Of a DNA stretch of 64,000 nucleotides, positions 1 to 14,343 are shown one piece after another. The first letter of the stretch is position 1. Each line of letters begins with the position of its first letter. The stretch spans positions 54,398,025-54,462,024 of the forward strand of contig CP136068.1 of NCBI GenBank assembly GCA_032622095.1, given 5' to 3'. The DNA comes from Siphonodentalium dalli. Its lineage: Eukaryota; Mollusca; Scaphopoda; Gadilida; Siphonodentaliidae. The notes below the pieces were generated by a model. That model saw nothing but the letters and a program-made list of their open reading frames with translations. It was not told where the DNA came from and did not search any database. The translations under genes and the position numbers were made by a program.

Positions 1-3000
1 GTATCCATTACGATAGCTTAAACTGAACTGGTATGCTGTCCTGAGAGCAAAGTATCCATTATGATAGCTTAAACAGAACTCTATGCTGTCCTGAGAGCAA
101 AGTATCCATTATGATAGCTTAAACTGAACTGGTATGCTGTCCTGAGAGCAAAGTATCCATTACGATAGCTTAAACAGAACTGTATGCTGTCCTGAGAGCA
201 AAGTATCCATTATGATAGCTTAAACAGAACTCTATGCTGTCCTGAGAGCAAAGTATCCATTATGATAGCTTAAACTGAACTGGTATGCTGTCCTGAGAGC
301 AAAGTATCCATTACGATAGCTTAAACAGAACTGTATGCTGTCCTGAGAGCAAAGTATCCATTACGATAGCTTAAACAGAACTCTATGCTGTCCTGAGAGC
401 AAAGTATCCATTACGATAGCTTAAACAGAACTCTATGCTGTCCTGAGAGCAAAGTATCCATTGCGATAGCTTAAACAGAACTGTATGCTGTCCTGAGAGC
501 AAAGTATCCATTACGATAGCTTAAACTGAACTGGTATGCTGTCCTGAGAGCAAAGTATCCATTACGATAGCTTAACCAGAACTGTATGCTGTCCTGAGAG
601 CAAAGTATCCATTACGATAGCTTAAACAGAACTGTATGCTGTCCTGAGAGCAAAGTATCCATTACGATAGCTTAAACAGAACTGTATGCTGTCCTGAGAG
701 CAAAGTATCCTTTACGATAGCTTAAACAGAACTGTATGCTGTCCTGAGAGCAAAGTATCCATTACGATAGCTTAAACAGAACTGTATGCTGTCCTGAGAG
801 CAAAGTATCCACTACGATAGCTTAAACAGAACTGTATGCTGTCCTGAGAGCAAAGTATCCACTACGATAGCTTAAACAGAACTGTATGCTGTCCTGAGAG
901 AAAAGTATCCATTACGATAGCTTAAACAGAACTGTATGCTGTCCTGAGAGCAAAGTATCCATTGCGATAGCTTAAACAGAACTGTATGCTGTCCTGAGAG
1001 CAAAGTATCCACTACGATAGCTTAAACAGAACTGTATGCTGTCCTGAGAGCAAAGTATCCATTACGATAGCTTAAACAGAACTGTATGCTGTCCTGAGAG
1101 CAAAGTATCCATTATGATAGCTTAAACAGAACTGTATGCTGTCCTGAGAGCAAAGTATCCATTACGATAGCTTAAACTGAACTGGTATGCTGTCCTGAGA
1201 GCAAAGTATCCATTACGATAGCTTAAACAGAACTGTATGCTGTCCTGAGAGCAAAGTATCCATTACGATAGCTTAAACAGAACTGTATGCTGTCCTGAGA
1301 GCAAAGTATCCATTGCGATAGCTTAAACAGAACTGTATGCTGTCCTGAGAGCAAAGTATCCATTACGATAGCTTAAACAGAACTCTATGCTGTCCTGAGA
1401 GCAAAGTATCCATTACGATAGCTTAAACAGAACTCTATGCTGTCCTGAGAGCAAAGTATCCATTACGATAGCTTAAACTGAACTGTATGCTGTCCTGAGA
1501 GCAAAGTATCCATTACGATAGCTTAAACAGAACTCTATGCTGTCCTGAGAGCAAAGTATCCATTACGATAGCTTAAACAGAACTGTATGCTGTCCTGAGA
1601 GCAAAGTATCCATTACGATAGCTTAAACAGAACTGTATGCTGTCCTGAGAGCAAAGTATCCATTACGATAGCTTAAACAGAACTGTATGCTGTCCTGAGA
1701 GCAAAGTATCCATTACGATAGCTTAAACAGAACTCTATGCTGTCCTGAGAGCAAAGTATCCATTACGATAGCTTAAACAGAACTCTATGCTGTCCTGAGA
1801 GCAAAGTATCCATTACGATAGCTTAAACTGAACTGGTATGCTGTCCTGAGAGCAAAGTATCCATTACGATAGCTTAAACAGAACTGTATGCTGTCCTGAG
1901 AGCAAAGTATCCATTACGATAGCTTAAACAGAACTCTATGCTGTCCTGAGAGCAAAGTATCCATTACGATAGCTTAAACAGAACTCTATGCTGTCCTGAG
2001 AGCAAAGTATCCATTACGATAGCTTAAACAGAACTGTATGCTGTCCTGAGAGCAAAGTATCCACTACGATAGCTTAAACAGAACTCTATGCTGTCCTGAG
2101 AGCAAAGTATCCATTACGATAGCTTAAACAGAACTCTATGCTGTCCTGAGAGCAAAGTATCCATTACGATAGCTTAAACAGAACTCTATGCTGTCCTGAG
2201 AGCAAAGTATCCATTACGATAGCTTAAACAGAACTGTATGCTGTCCTGAGAGCAAAGTATCCATTATGATAGCTTAAACAGAACTGTATGCTGTCCTGAG
2301 AGCAAAGTATCCATTACGATAGCTTAAACTGAACTGGTATGCTGTCCTGAGAGCAAAGTATCCATTACGATAGCTTAAACAGAACTGTATGCTGTCCTGA
2401 GAGCAAAGTATCCATTACGATAGCTTAAACAGAACTGTATGCTGTCCTGAGAGCAAAGTATCCATTGCGATAGCTTAAACAGAACTGTATGCTGTCCTGA
2501 GAGCAAAGTATCCATTACGATAGCTTAAACAGAACTCTATGCTGTCCTGAGAGCAAAGTATCCATTACGATAGCTTAAACAGAACTCTATGCTGTCCTGA
2601 GAGCAAAGTATCCATTACGATAGCTTAAACAGAACTCTATGCTGTCCTGAGAGCAAAGTATCCATTGCGATAGCTTAAACAGAACTGTATGCTGTCCTGA
2701 GAGCAAAGTATCCATTACGATAGCTTAAACTGAACTGGTATGCTGTCCTGAGAGCAAAGTATCCATTACGATAGCTTAACCAGAACTGTATGCTGTCCTG
2801 AGAGCAAAGTATCCATTACGATAGCTTAAACAGAACTGTATGCTGTCCTGAGAGCAAAGTATCCATTACGATAGCTTAAACAGAACTGTATGCTGTCCTG
2901 AGAGCAAAGTATCCTTTACGATAGCTTAAACAGAACTGTATGCTGTCCTGAGAGCAAAGTATCCATTACGATAGCTTAAACAGAACTGTATGCTGTCCTG

Positions 3001-6000
3001 AGAGCAAAGTATCCACTACGATAGCTTAAACAGAACTGTATGCTGTCCTGAGAGCAAAGTATCCACTACGATAGCTTAAACAGAACTGTATGCTGTCCTG
3101 AGAGAAAAGTATCCATTACGATAGCTTAAACAGAACTGTATGCTGTCCTGAGAGCAAAGTATCCATTGCGATAGCTTAAACAGAACTGTATGCTGTCCTG
3201 AGAGCAAAGTATCCACTACGATAGCTTAAACAGAACTGTATGCTGTCCTGAGAGCAAAGTATCCATTACGATAGCTTAAACAGAACTGTATGCTGTCCTG
3301 AGAGCAAAGTATCCATTATGATAGCTTAAACAGAACTGTATGCTGTCCTGAGAGCAAAGTATCCATTACGATAGCTTAAACTGAACTGGTATGCTGTCCT
3401 GAGAGCAAAGTATCCATTACGATAGCTTAAACAGAACTGTATGCTGTCCTGAGAGCAAAGTATCCATTACGATAGCTTAAACAGAACTGTATGCTGTCCT
3501 GAGAGCAAAGTATCCATTGCGATAGCTTAAACAGAACTGTATGCTGTCCTGAGAGCAAAGTATCCATTACGATAGCTTAAACAGAACTCTATGCTGTCCT
3601 GAGAGCAAAGTATCCATTACGATAGCTTAAACAGAACTCTATGCTGTCCTGAGAGCAAAGTATCCATTACGATAGCTTAAACTGAACTGTATGCTGTCCT
3701 GAGAGCAAAGTATCCATTACGATAGCTTAAACAGAACTCTATGCTGTCCTGAGAGCAAAGTATCCATTACGATAGCTTAAACAGAACTGTATGCTGTCCT
3801 GAGAGCAAAGTATCCATTACGATAGCTTAAACAGAACTGTATGCTGTCCTGAGAGCAAAGTATCCATTACGATAGCTTAAACAGAACTGTATGCTGTCCT
3901 GAGAGCAAAGTATCCATTACGATAGCTTAAACAGAACTCTATGCTGTCCTGAGAGCAAAGTATCCATTACGATAGCTTAAACAGAACTCTATGCTGTCCT
4001 GAGAGCAAAGTATCCATTACGATAGCTTAAACTGAACTGGTATGCTGTCCTGAGAGCAAAGTATCCATTACGATAGCTTAAACAGAACTGTATGCTGTCC
4101 TGAGAGCAAAGTATCCATTACGATAGCTTAAACAGAACTCTATGCTGTCCTGAGAGCAAAGTATCCATTACGATAGCTTAAACAGAACTCTATGCTGTCC
4201 TGAGAGCAAAGTATCCATTACGATAGCTTAAACAGAACTGTATGCTGTCCTGAGAGCAAAGTATCCATTACGATAGCTTAAACTGAACTGGTATGCTGTC
4301 CTGAGAGCAAAGTATCCATTACGATAGCTTAACCAGAACTGTATGCTGTCCTGAGAGCAAAGTATCCATTACGATAGCTTAAACAGAACTGTATGCTGTC
4401 CTGAGAGCAAAGTATCCATTACGATAGCTTAAACAGAACTGTATGCTGTCCTGAGAGCAAAGTATCCTTTACGATAGCTTAAACAGAACTGTATGCTGTC
4501 CTGAGAGCAAAGTATCCATTACGATAGCTTAAACAGAACTGTATGCTGTCCTGAGAGCAAAGTATCCACTACGATAGCTTAAACAGAACTGTATGCTGTC
4601 CTGAGAGCAAAGTATCCACTACGATAGCTTAAACAGAACTGTATGCTGTCCTGAGAGAAAAGTATCCATTACGATAGCTTAAACAGAACTGTATGCTGTC
4701 CTGAGAGCAAAGTATCCATTGCGATAGCTTAAACAGAACTGTATGCTGTCCTGAGAGCAAAGTATCCACTACGATAGCTTAAACAGAACTGTATGCTGTC
4801 CTGAGAGCAAAGTATCCATTACGATAGCTTAAACAGAACTGTATGCTGTCCTGAGAGCAAAGTATCCATTATGATAGCTTAAACAGAACTGTATGCTGTC
4901 CTGAGAGCAAAGTATCCATTACGATAGCTTAAACTGAACTGGTATGCTGTCCTGAGAGCAAAGTATCCATTACGATAGCTTAAACAGAACTGTATGCTGT
5001 CCTGAGAGCAAAGTATCCATTACGATAGCTTAAACAGAACTGTATGCTGTCCTGAGAGCAAAGTATCCATTGCGATAGCTTAAACAGAACTGTATGCTGT
5101 CCTGAGAGCAAAGTATCCATTACGATAGCTTAAACAGAACTCTATGCTGTCCTGAGAGCAAAGTATCCATTACGATAGCTTAAACAGAACTCTATGCTGT
5201 CCTGAGAGCAAAGTATCCATTACGATAGCTTAAACTGAACTGTATGCTGTCCTGAGAGCAAAGTATCCATTACGATAGCTTAAACAGAACTCTATGCTGT
5301 CCTGAGAGCAAAGTATCCATTACGATAGCTTAAACAGAACTGTATGCTGTCCTGAGAGCAAAGTATCCATTACGATAGCTTAAACAGAACTGTATGCTGT
5401 CCTGAGAGCAAAGTATCCATTACGATAGCTTAAACAGAACTGTATGCTGTCCTGAGAGCAAAGTATCCATTACGATAGCTTAAACAGAACTCTATGCTGT
5501 CCTGAGAGCAAAGTATCCATTACGATAGCTTAAACAGAACTCTATGCTGTCCTGAGAGCAAAGTATCCATTACGATAGCTTAAACTGAACTGGTATGCTG
5601 TCCTGAGAGCAAAGTATCCATTACGATAGCTTAAACAGAACTGTATGCTGTCCTGAGAGCAAAGTATCCATTACGATAGCTTAAACAGAACTCTATGCTG
5701 TCCTGAGAGCAAAGTATCCATTACGATAGCTTAAACAGAACTCTATGCTGTCCTGAGAGCAAAGTATCCATTACGATAGCTTAAACAGAACTGTATGCTG
5801 TCCTGAGAGCAAAGTATCCACTACGATAGCTTAAACAGAACTCTATGCTGTCCTGAGAGCAAAGTATCCATTACGATAGCTTAAACAGAACTCTATGCTG
5901 TCCTGAGAGCAAAGTATCCATTACGATAGCTTAAACAGAACTCTATGCTGTCCTGAGAGCAAAGTATCCATTACGATAGCTTAAACAGAACTGTATGCTG

Positions 6001-7337
6001 TCCTGAGAGCAAAGTATCCATTATGATAGCTTAAACAGAACTGTATGCTGTCCTGAGAGCAAAGTATCCATTACGATAGCTTAAACTGAACTGGTATGCT
6101 GTCCTGAGAGCAAAGTATCCATTACGATAGCTTAAACAGAACTGTATGCTGTCCTGAGAGCAAAGTATCCATTACGATAGCTTAAACAGAACTGTATGCT
6201 GTCCTGAGAGCAAAGTATCCATTGCGATAGCTTAAACAGAACTGTATGCTGTCCTGAGAGCAAAGTATCCATTACGATAGCTTAAACAGAACTCTATGCT
6301 GTCCTGAGAGCAAAGTATCCATTACGATAGCTTAAACAGAACTCTATGCTGTCCTGAGAGCAAAGTATCCATTACGATAGCTTAAACTGAACTGTATGCT
6401 GTCCTGAGAGCAAAGTATCCATTACGATAGCTTAAACAGAACTCTATGCTGTCCTGAGAGCAAAGTATCCATTACGATAGCTTAAACAGAACTGTATGCT
6501 GTCCTGAGAGCAAAGTATCCATTACGATAGCTTAAACAGAACTGTATGCTGTCCTGAGAGCAAAGTATCCATTACGATAGCTTAAACAGAACTGTATGCT
6601 GTCCTGAGAGCAAAGTATCCATTACGATAGCTTAAACAGAACTCTATGCTGTCCTGAGAGCAAAGTATCCATTACGATAGCTTAAACAGAACTCTATGCT
6701 GTCCTGAGAGCAAAGTATCCATTACGATAGCTTAAACTGAACTGGTATGCTGTCCTGAGAGCAAAGTATCCATTACGATAGCTTAAACAGAACTGTATGC
6801 TGTCCTGAGAGCAAAGTATCCATTACGATAGCTTAAACAGAACTCTATGCTGTCCTGAGAGCAAAGTATCCATTACGATAGCTTAAACAGAACTGTATGC
6901 TGTCCTGAGAGCAAAGTATCCATTACGATAGCTTAAACAGAACTGTATGCTGTCCTGAGAGCAAAGTATCCACTACGATAGCTTAAACAGAACTCTATGC
7001 TGTCCTGAGAGCAAAGTATCCATTACGATAGCTTAAACAGAACTCTATGCTGTCCTGAGAGCAAAGTATCCATTACGATAGCTTAAACAGAACTCTATGC
7101 TGTCCTGAGAGCAAAGTATCCATTACGATAGCTTAAACAGAACTCTATGCTGTCCTGAGAGCAAAGTATCCACTACGATAGCTTAAACTGAACTGTATGC
7201 TGTCCTGAGAGCAAAGTATCCATTACGATAGCTTAAACAGAACTGTATGCTGTCCTGAGAGCAAAGTATCCATTACGATAGCTTAAACTGAACTGGTATG
7301 CTGTCCTGAGAGCAAAGTATCCATTACGATAGCTTAA
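1..7337. repeat. 50/51-bp minisatellite array with higher-order structure
   Basis: About 146 head-to-tail copies of a unit that begins GTATCCATTACGATAGC and ends CTGAGAGCAAA. Units are 50 bp (AACAGAACTG form) or 51 bp (AACTGAACTGG form). The array runs off the left edge and stops cleanly at AGCTTAAG near 7337. Private variants (TTAACCAG, ATCCTTTACG, GAGAGAAAAG) recur together at fixed spacings of 2,204 and 1,553 bp, so blocks of many units were copied as wholes. No long open frame runs through it. It probably lies in an upstream intron of the integrin gene. Confidence 0.97.
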
Positions 7338-8078
7338 GTTCAACCTCTTCCTTGAAAGTACTTAATATAACTGTTTGATGGCAAAATTTTATCTTTGGAG
7401 AACATAAGGTTTAGCTTGGACTAAAAACATACCATTTTCTGTATGTTGTTCCCCACTTACACTCGGTTGCTTTGGGTACACCTGAGTAAAATTTGACCAC
7501 ATTTCTATGGATGGCATTCTCTGGCGATTCTATGGATGGTAATCTGACACTTCTATGGAATGTATTCTCTGACATTTCTATGGATGGTATTCTCTGATAT
7601 TTCTATGGATGGTATTCTCTGGCGATTCTATGGATGGTTTCTCTTTACTATTGTTAAGTGTTTTAGCATTCCGAAAGAACTGAAATATGCACCAGTTTCA
7701 AAGATGGAACTGCACGTTGGAAAATATATTTGCTATCTGGTGTTTGCTTGTTGATATCATCTTCCAAGCGATTTCTAATGTATATGTTTAATATATATTA
7801 TGCAGGATCACTAGATAGATAATGAAACAATGAAAATTATTCTTATTATGGTAGTTTCAATCTCTATTGTATTTGGAGACACAAAGCTGCGAGAATATGA
7901 TAGCAAGTGATCATCAAAATTACGATTCCACTTTCATGACTTGATGATATATCAGGAGCGTTAATCTAATCAGCTGATAACGATGAAATCGCTTAGAACT
8001 TAAGCATATTTATTCTGTTGCAGTGTCTTTTTTGTAGCAGTAAATCGCTCATTTAAAATGTGCCATAATTTCTTTCAG
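7338..8078. other. intron sequence with a short tandem repeat
   Basis: AT-rich intronic sequence between the large minisatellite and the first recognisable integrin exon. At about 7501-7640 there is an imperfect repeat of roughly 24-30 bp built on TTCTATGGATGG and ATTCTCTG, five to six copies. Nothing else is recognised. Confidence 0.6.
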
Positions 8079-8158
8079 TCAAACTTTACGCTGAAACTTA
8101 ATCCGAAGAATGTGAATGGATCGCTCAGTAAACTAGCCTTCAAGATGAAACTCATAAG
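8079..8158 (+). CDS. integrin alpha exon (calf domain)
   Basis: The exon follows TTTCTTTCAG and is followed by GTTAGT. It reads SNFTLKLNPKNVNGSLSKLA and on to KMKLI, ending with two bases of the next codon. The alternating hydrophobic pattern is that of a beta-sandwich calf strand. It is the first in-window exon; the preceding one lies beyond the 7.3-kb satellite. Confidence 0.8.
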
Positions 8159-8609
8159 GTTAGTTTGAGACTCTATTTTAAAGGGGATATATACATTCTT
8201 TAATTCTGTTTCCTTGTGTTATGTTTCATTCCATGTCCTCTTTGCTAGATATTACTCAATGTTCTTATCCAATATGAACTCTTGCCATTTCAGAAATTTG
8301 GCTCATGCATTCAATCATAGAACTTTAATGCCACAAGGTAGATGAGACCAAGAATCTATAATAATCACAATTGACAACGTGTGAAGGAACTTGATGTGAA
8401 ATAAAGCAAACATGCTACTGCAACAAAACTCAAAACGCTAATAATATGTATAATAAAATTGGTCACACATATCAGACGCTCTCCAAGGATGATCACAGTA
8501 AACACAGCCATACAATTTTAATACATACTGGTTCATGGTCAATTTATGGCATGATTGTGAAGGATTCAAGCGACTAGAGACTAGAGTGTTTAAATTGTTT
8601 AAATTGTTA

Positions 8610-10408
8610 GTCAGCAACACACATGTGGTTCATTATTACACCATACAGGCCAAATGAAGTCAGCAACACACATGTGGTTCTTTATTGCACCATACAGGCC
8701 AAATGAAGTCAGCAACACACATGTGGTTCATTATTACACCATACAGGCCAAATGGAGTCAGCAACACACATGTGGTTCATTATTACACCATACAGGCCAA
8801 ATTAAGTCAGCAACACACATTTGGTTCTTTATTACACCATGCAGGCAAATGGAGTCAGCCACACACATGTGGTTCATTATTACACCATACAGGCCAAATG
8901 GAGTCAGCAAAACACATGTGGTTCATTATTACACCATACAGGCCAAATGGAGTCAGCAACACAAATGTGATTCATTATTACACCATACAGGCCAAATGGA
9001 GTCAGCCACACACATGTGGTTCATTATTACACCATACAGGCCAAATGAAGTCAGCAACACACATGTGGTTCTTTGTTGCACCATACAGGCCAAATGGAGT
9101 CAGTCACACACATGTGGTTCATTATTACACCATACAGGCCAAATGGAGTCAGCAACACAAATGTGATTCATTATTACACCATACAGGCCAAATGGAGTCA
9201 GCCACACACATGTGGTTCATTATTACACCATACAGGCCAAATGAAGTCAGCAACACACATGTGGTTCTTTATTGCACCATACATGCCAAATGGAGTCAGC
9301 AACACACATGTGGTTCATTATTACACCATACAGGCCAAATGGAGTCAGCAACACAAATGTGATTCATTATTACACCATACAGGCCAAATGGAGTCAGCAA
9401 CACACATGTGGTTCATTATTAAACCATACAGGCCAAATGGAGTCAGCAACACACATGTGGTTCATTATTACACCATACAGGCCAAATGGAGTCAGCAACA
9501 CACATGTGGTTCATTATTACACCATACAGGCCAAATGGAGTCAGCAACACACATGTGGTTCATTATTACACCATACAGGCCAAATGGAGTCAGCAACACA
9601 CATGTGGTTCATTATTACACCATACAGGCCAAATGGAGTCAGTCACACACATGTGGTTCATTATTACACCATACAGGCCAAATGGAGTCAGCAACACACA
9701 TGTGGTTCATTATTACACCATACAGGCCAAATGGAGTCAGCAACACACATTTGGTTCATTATTACATCATACAGGTCAAATGGAGTCAGCAACACAAATG
9801 TGGTTCATTATTACACCATACAGGCCAAATGAAGTCAGCAACACACATGTGGTTCATTATTACACCATACAGGCCAAATGAAGTCAGCCACACACATGTG
9901 GTTCATTATTACACCATACAGGCCAAATGGAGTCAGACACACACATGTGGTTCATTATTACACCATACAGGCCAAATGGAGTCCGCAACACACATGTGGT
10001 TCATTATTACACCATACAGGCCAAATGGAGTCAGCAAAACACATGTGGTTCATTATTACACCATACAGGCCAAATGGAGTCCGCAACACACATATGGTTC
10101 ATTATTACACCATACAGGCCAAATGGAGTCAGCAAAACACATGTGGTTCATTATTACACTATACAGGCCAAATGGAGTCAGACACACACATGTGGTTCAT
10201 TATTACACCATACAGGCCAAATGGAGTCCGCAACACACATTTGGTTCATTATTACATCATACAGGCCAAATGGAGTCAGCCACACACATGTGGTTCTTTA
10301 TTACACCATACAGGTCAAATGGAGTCAGACACACACATGTGGTTCTTTATTACACCATACAGGTCAAATGGAGTCAGACACACACATGTAGTTCATTATT
10401 ACACCAAA
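8610..10408. repeat. 49-bp minisatellite array
   Basis: About 36 copies of a 49-bp unit (ACATGTGGTTCATTATTACA, then CCATACAGGCCAAATGGAGTC and AGCAACAC). Because 49 is 3n+1 and the unit lacks stops on the + strand, three units make a 147-bp frame cycle. Long open frames therefore appear in all three + frames; the longest is 490 codons and runs past the array end. These are repeat artefacts, not genes. The array lies inside an integrin intron. Confidence 0.97.
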
Positions 10409-10589
10409 TGGACATCTCCTATCTGGTGTTAACTCATGTTTTCTCCATGTTATGCAAGGTGCTTTATTTTAAAATTCCAGTTGCATTGTCAATTCCAACG
10501 TTATTTACAGCTTACTGTTCCACAAATGTTTGTGGAAGGGTTTAAAAAAAATGCAATGGTCCAAGACATAGAATCAGTAACTATCAATC

Positions 10590-11982
10590 ATAAACTAAAC
10601 CTAATATGAATCGTACGTGACATGTAACGGAGCAACCACACATAACCTAAACCTAATATGAATCGTACGTGACATGTAGTGGAGCAACCACACATAAACT
10701 AAACCTAATATGAATCGTACGTCACATGTAGTGGAGCAACCACACATAAACTAAACCTAATATGAATCGTACGTGACATGTAGTGGAGCAACCACACATA
10801 AACTAAACCTAATATGAATCGTACGTGACATGTAGTGGAGCAACCACATAAACTAAACCTAATATGAATCGTATGTGACACGTAGTGGAGCAACCACACA
10901 TAAACTAAACCTAATATGAATCGTACGTGACATGTAGTGGAGCAACCACACATAAACTAAACCTAATATGAATCGTACGTGACATGTAGTGGAGCAACCA
11001 CATAAACTAAACCTAATATGAATCGTACGTGACATGTAGTGGAGCAACCACACATAAACTAAACCTAATATGAATTGTACGTGACATGTAGTGGAGCAAC
11101 CACACATAAACTAAACCTAATATGAATCGTATGTGACACGTAGTGGAGCAACCACACATAAACTAAACCTAATATGAATTGTATGTGACACGTAGTGGAG
11201 CAACCACACATAAACTAAACCTAATATGAATCGTACGTGACATGTAGTGGAGCAACCACACATAAACTAAACCTAATATGAATCGTATGTGACATGTAGT
11301 GGAGCAACCACATAAACTAAACCTAATATGAATCGTAACGTGACATGTAGTGGAGCAACCACATAAACTAAACCTAATATGAATCGTACGTCACATGTAG
11401 TGGAGCAACCACACATAAACTAAACCTAATATGAATCGTACGTGACATGTAGTGGAGCAACCACACATAAACTAAACCTAATATGAATCGTATGTGACAC
11501 GTAGTGGAGCAACCACACATAAACTAAACCTAATATGAATCGTACGTGACATGTAGTGGAGCAACCACACATAAACTAAACCTAATATGAATCGTATGTG
11601 ACATGTAGTGGAGCAACCACATAAACTAAACCTAATATGAATCGTAACGTGACATGTAGTGGAGCAACCACATAAACTAAACCTAATATGAATCGTACGT
11701 GACATGTAGTGGAGCAACCACACATAAACTAAACCTAATATGAATCGTATGTGACACGTAGTGGAGCAACCACACATAAACTAAACCTAATATGAATCGT
11801 ACGTGACATGTAGTGGAGCAACCACACATAAACTAAACCTAATATTAATCGTATGTGACATGTAGTGGAGCAACCACATAAACTAAACCTAATATGAATC
11901 GTAACGTGACATGTAGTGGAGCAACCACATAAACTAAACCTAATATGAATTGTATGTGACACGTAGTGGAGCAACCACACAT
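10590..11982. repeat. 52-bp minisatellite array
   Basis: About 27 copies of a unit reading AACCACACATAAACTAAACC, then TAATATGAATCGTACGTGAC and ATGTAGTGGAGC. A CA-deleted 50-bp form (AACCACATAAAC) and one-base insertions (CGTAACGTG) recur in the same order, for example near 11,280-11,345 and 11,590-11,650. This shows duplication of multi-unit blocks. It sits in the same integrin intron as the 49-bp array. Confidence 0.96.
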
Positions 11983-12489
11983 GCTGTGCCTCATATTTGC
12001 CTTTTACTGGCGACATAACGCTAAGAATAATTTATGTAACATCATGCAGTGGTCATGATGGAGATGACATGCCAATTTACTTGACAAGACGTGTCGTGGA
12101 TTGTGCAATCTTGTCTGGATTCTGGCCTACAAATCCAAAATGAAATTAATAGGCCTAAATTACATGTGAATTCTTCGTAAGTTGTGAAGTAGTTACTTCA
12201 ATTTTTATTGCGATGCTTATTCCCAATTCCGCGTTTTTTTTGCAATCTCCACAATGTTGCTAACCGGAAGTCACGTGACAATTTCTCCAAAATCCTTACC
12301 CGCGATCTTTGAAAAATCACTGATGGATATAGAACAAAATATATGACGTCATTCACCTGCGCCTAAGGTATAAACATCCACCTGGTGGTTGCTATGACAA
12401 GCATCTATTCTGTCAGTGTTGTATATTGCACCAGCACCACTGCTTTTGGATGGTTCCTAAATTAACTGTATGTACTTGAATTTTAACAG

Positions 12490-12579
12490 TGCCAACAGTG
12501 AAAAATACCGTGACACGAACAACAGCAAGGCAGAGTTCAGTATTCCTGTTACGGCCAGCGCAGAACTCCTAATCATAGG
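12490..12579 (+). CDS. integrin alpha exon (calf domain)
   Basis: The exon follows TTTTAACAG and is followed by GTATGT. Joined in phase with the previous exon it gives SANSEKYRDTNNSKAEFSIP, then VTASAELLIIG. This matches the calf pattern in which a Ser/Thr-Asn turn is followed by a strand ending I-P-V...A.L...G. Confidence 0.9.
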
Positions 12580-13153
12580 GTATGTAAACATTTCTTGTTT
12601 TTAGGGTATGTAAATAGACTTGTTTTTAGGGTATGTGACTTGATTATCATTTATTTACTTATTTATAAGGCTGTATGTTGAACTTATTAGCAAAACATCT
12701 ATGTACATGTTTAGAGTTAAATCCCATTGACTAGTCAATTTTACAGTAGTAGAAAGAACAACCACATGGAAATACAGACCGAGTTAAGTTCTAGACATGC
12801 TATTCTCTTTTGACCTGAGCATGACAAATTGAGCTTCATTAAAAATTAGGTTTATAGAGTTAATATCACATTAATTTTAGTTGCAGCTATATATAAAAAA
12901 AAATAAAAAATTATAGAATTTTAACAGTTTTGTTATGAGATGCCTGGAATTCTTTAGATTTTTAGGTTTAAATTCTCGGGAAGTAGGAAAATTGGCTGGA
13001 TCCCAAGGTGTGTGTGTGTGGAGAGTTGGCAATTTATAGATGCATATCCTGACCATCGCACCCTCAATTTGAGGCTCCCTACCTACTTTTTATTCCTGCA
13101 CAAGTTTTCAATGTTTTCAAGTTTAATATGGTTGAGTCATTCATTTTTTGTAG

Positions 13154-13244
13154 GGAGTCGGACCCGGATCAGTTTGTGTATAATGGAACACACAATAAGA
13201 ATCAGGATCAATATGTCGGCCCAGAAGTTGTCCACCTCTATCGT
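13154..13244 (+). CDS. integrin alpha exon (calf domain)
   Basis: The exon lies between TTTTTTGTAG and GTATGT. It reads GESDPDQFVYNG, later YVGPEVVHLYR. The P-x-Q-x-V-Y and GPxVxHxY motifs are hallmarks of the integrin alpha calf region. Length 91 nt fits the 2-nt overhang of the preceding exon and leaves phase 0 for the next. Confidence 0.94.
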
Positions 13245-13595
13245 GTATGTATCTCCGTTTTCTAAATAAAAAGTCCTTTAATTTGCCTTTTGTATTCAAA
13301 GGTTGTTGAATTAGTTAAATCTTGAAATAGCCTTGATAAAATTTAGACAAAATGTTTTTGAATACATACTTTAAGAGCCTGGTCATAATTGAACCCCAAA
13401 ATAATGTTGCACAGAAATTTTTTAAATGTCTCCAAAATAAAATTTCTTTGCCAAATGTATATACTTGATACCCACTTTTGTATATAAGTTATGTTAATCT
13501 CCATATGCACGTGTCATGAGAAGAAATCATTGCATTGCAATAAGTATCAAAACTAACTGAGAATTTCATGAGGATCTACATAAATGTTATTCCAG

Positions 13596-13760
13596 ATTGT
13601 AAATCAGGGACCAAGTAATGTCAGTGCTGTTGATGTAGAGATTCACTGGCCTAGTTTTGATGAGGACGGAAATCCACTGCTATACATTAGTGAACTTCCA
13701 GAGATATCAGGCAGTGTTGGACGGTGCACTATGAAAAAATACACACCACATAATGCAACT
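13596..13760 (+). CDS. integrin alpha exon (calf-2)
   Basis: A 165-nt, 55-codon exon between TTATTCCAG and GTGAGT, phase 0. It reads IVNQGPSNVSAVDVEIHWP, then DGNPLLYISELPEISGS and a Cys. The N-x-GPS and W-P...LLYI motifs are diagnostic for integrin alpha chains. The Cys probably takes part in the heavy-light chain disulfide. Confidence 0.96.
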
Positions 13761-13986
13761 GTGAGTTAAATTCTCTAATTTCTCAAAATACTTAAATGCA
13801 TTTTGGGATCCAAGCAGATCCAAGTTGATAATTTACAAATCTATATTACAATTCAATTGGATTCTGTCTAGTCCGACGTCTAAGTCGCTATTTATTTTTA
13901 TTAAAGGAGTATTTAGGTTCCATGTTTAAACCACAAATTTCCACCTGGATAAGACTATTGTGGAAGATACAGAAATTTTGTGTTCA

Positions 13987-14084
13987 CTGATCGTAGAATC
14001 TATATAACTTGTCATTCAGTGATCGTAGAAGCTATATAACTTGTCATTCAGTGATCGTAGAAGCTATATAACTTGTCATTCAGG
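13987..14084. repeat. 32-bp tandem repeat, three copies
   Basis: Three copies of GTGATCGTAGAAGCTATATA followed by ACTTGTCATTCA, inside an integrin intron. Confidence 0.9.
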
Positions 14085-14343
14085 CATTTCCTTTTGCTGC
14101 TGGTTGTGTTTCCAAATTAGTGAACTGAAGAATGTTACCCAGATTTCTCCAAATATCCAGGATTACATTATTGAATTGTCAAAGCTTATAGAAATTCCTG
14201 CATGATTGATCTAATTTTTCTGAAATATCACCAGAAATTTCAAATCTGATGTTCAAAAGACATTTATGTTCCCTTCACAATCAGCAATGTTATAGCTATC
14301 AATGTCTTGACATTAAAGGAGAAATGGTTTCATCATTTTTCAG

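Noticed and set aside
1-7337. CRISPR array
   Set aside because: Units are contiguous with no unique spacers, there are no cas genes, and the context is eukaryotic. It is a minisatellite.
8654-10545. Repetitive proteins of 130-490 residues in all three + frames
   Set aside because: They arise because a stop-free 49-bp unit (3n+1) cycles through the frames. The region is an intron.
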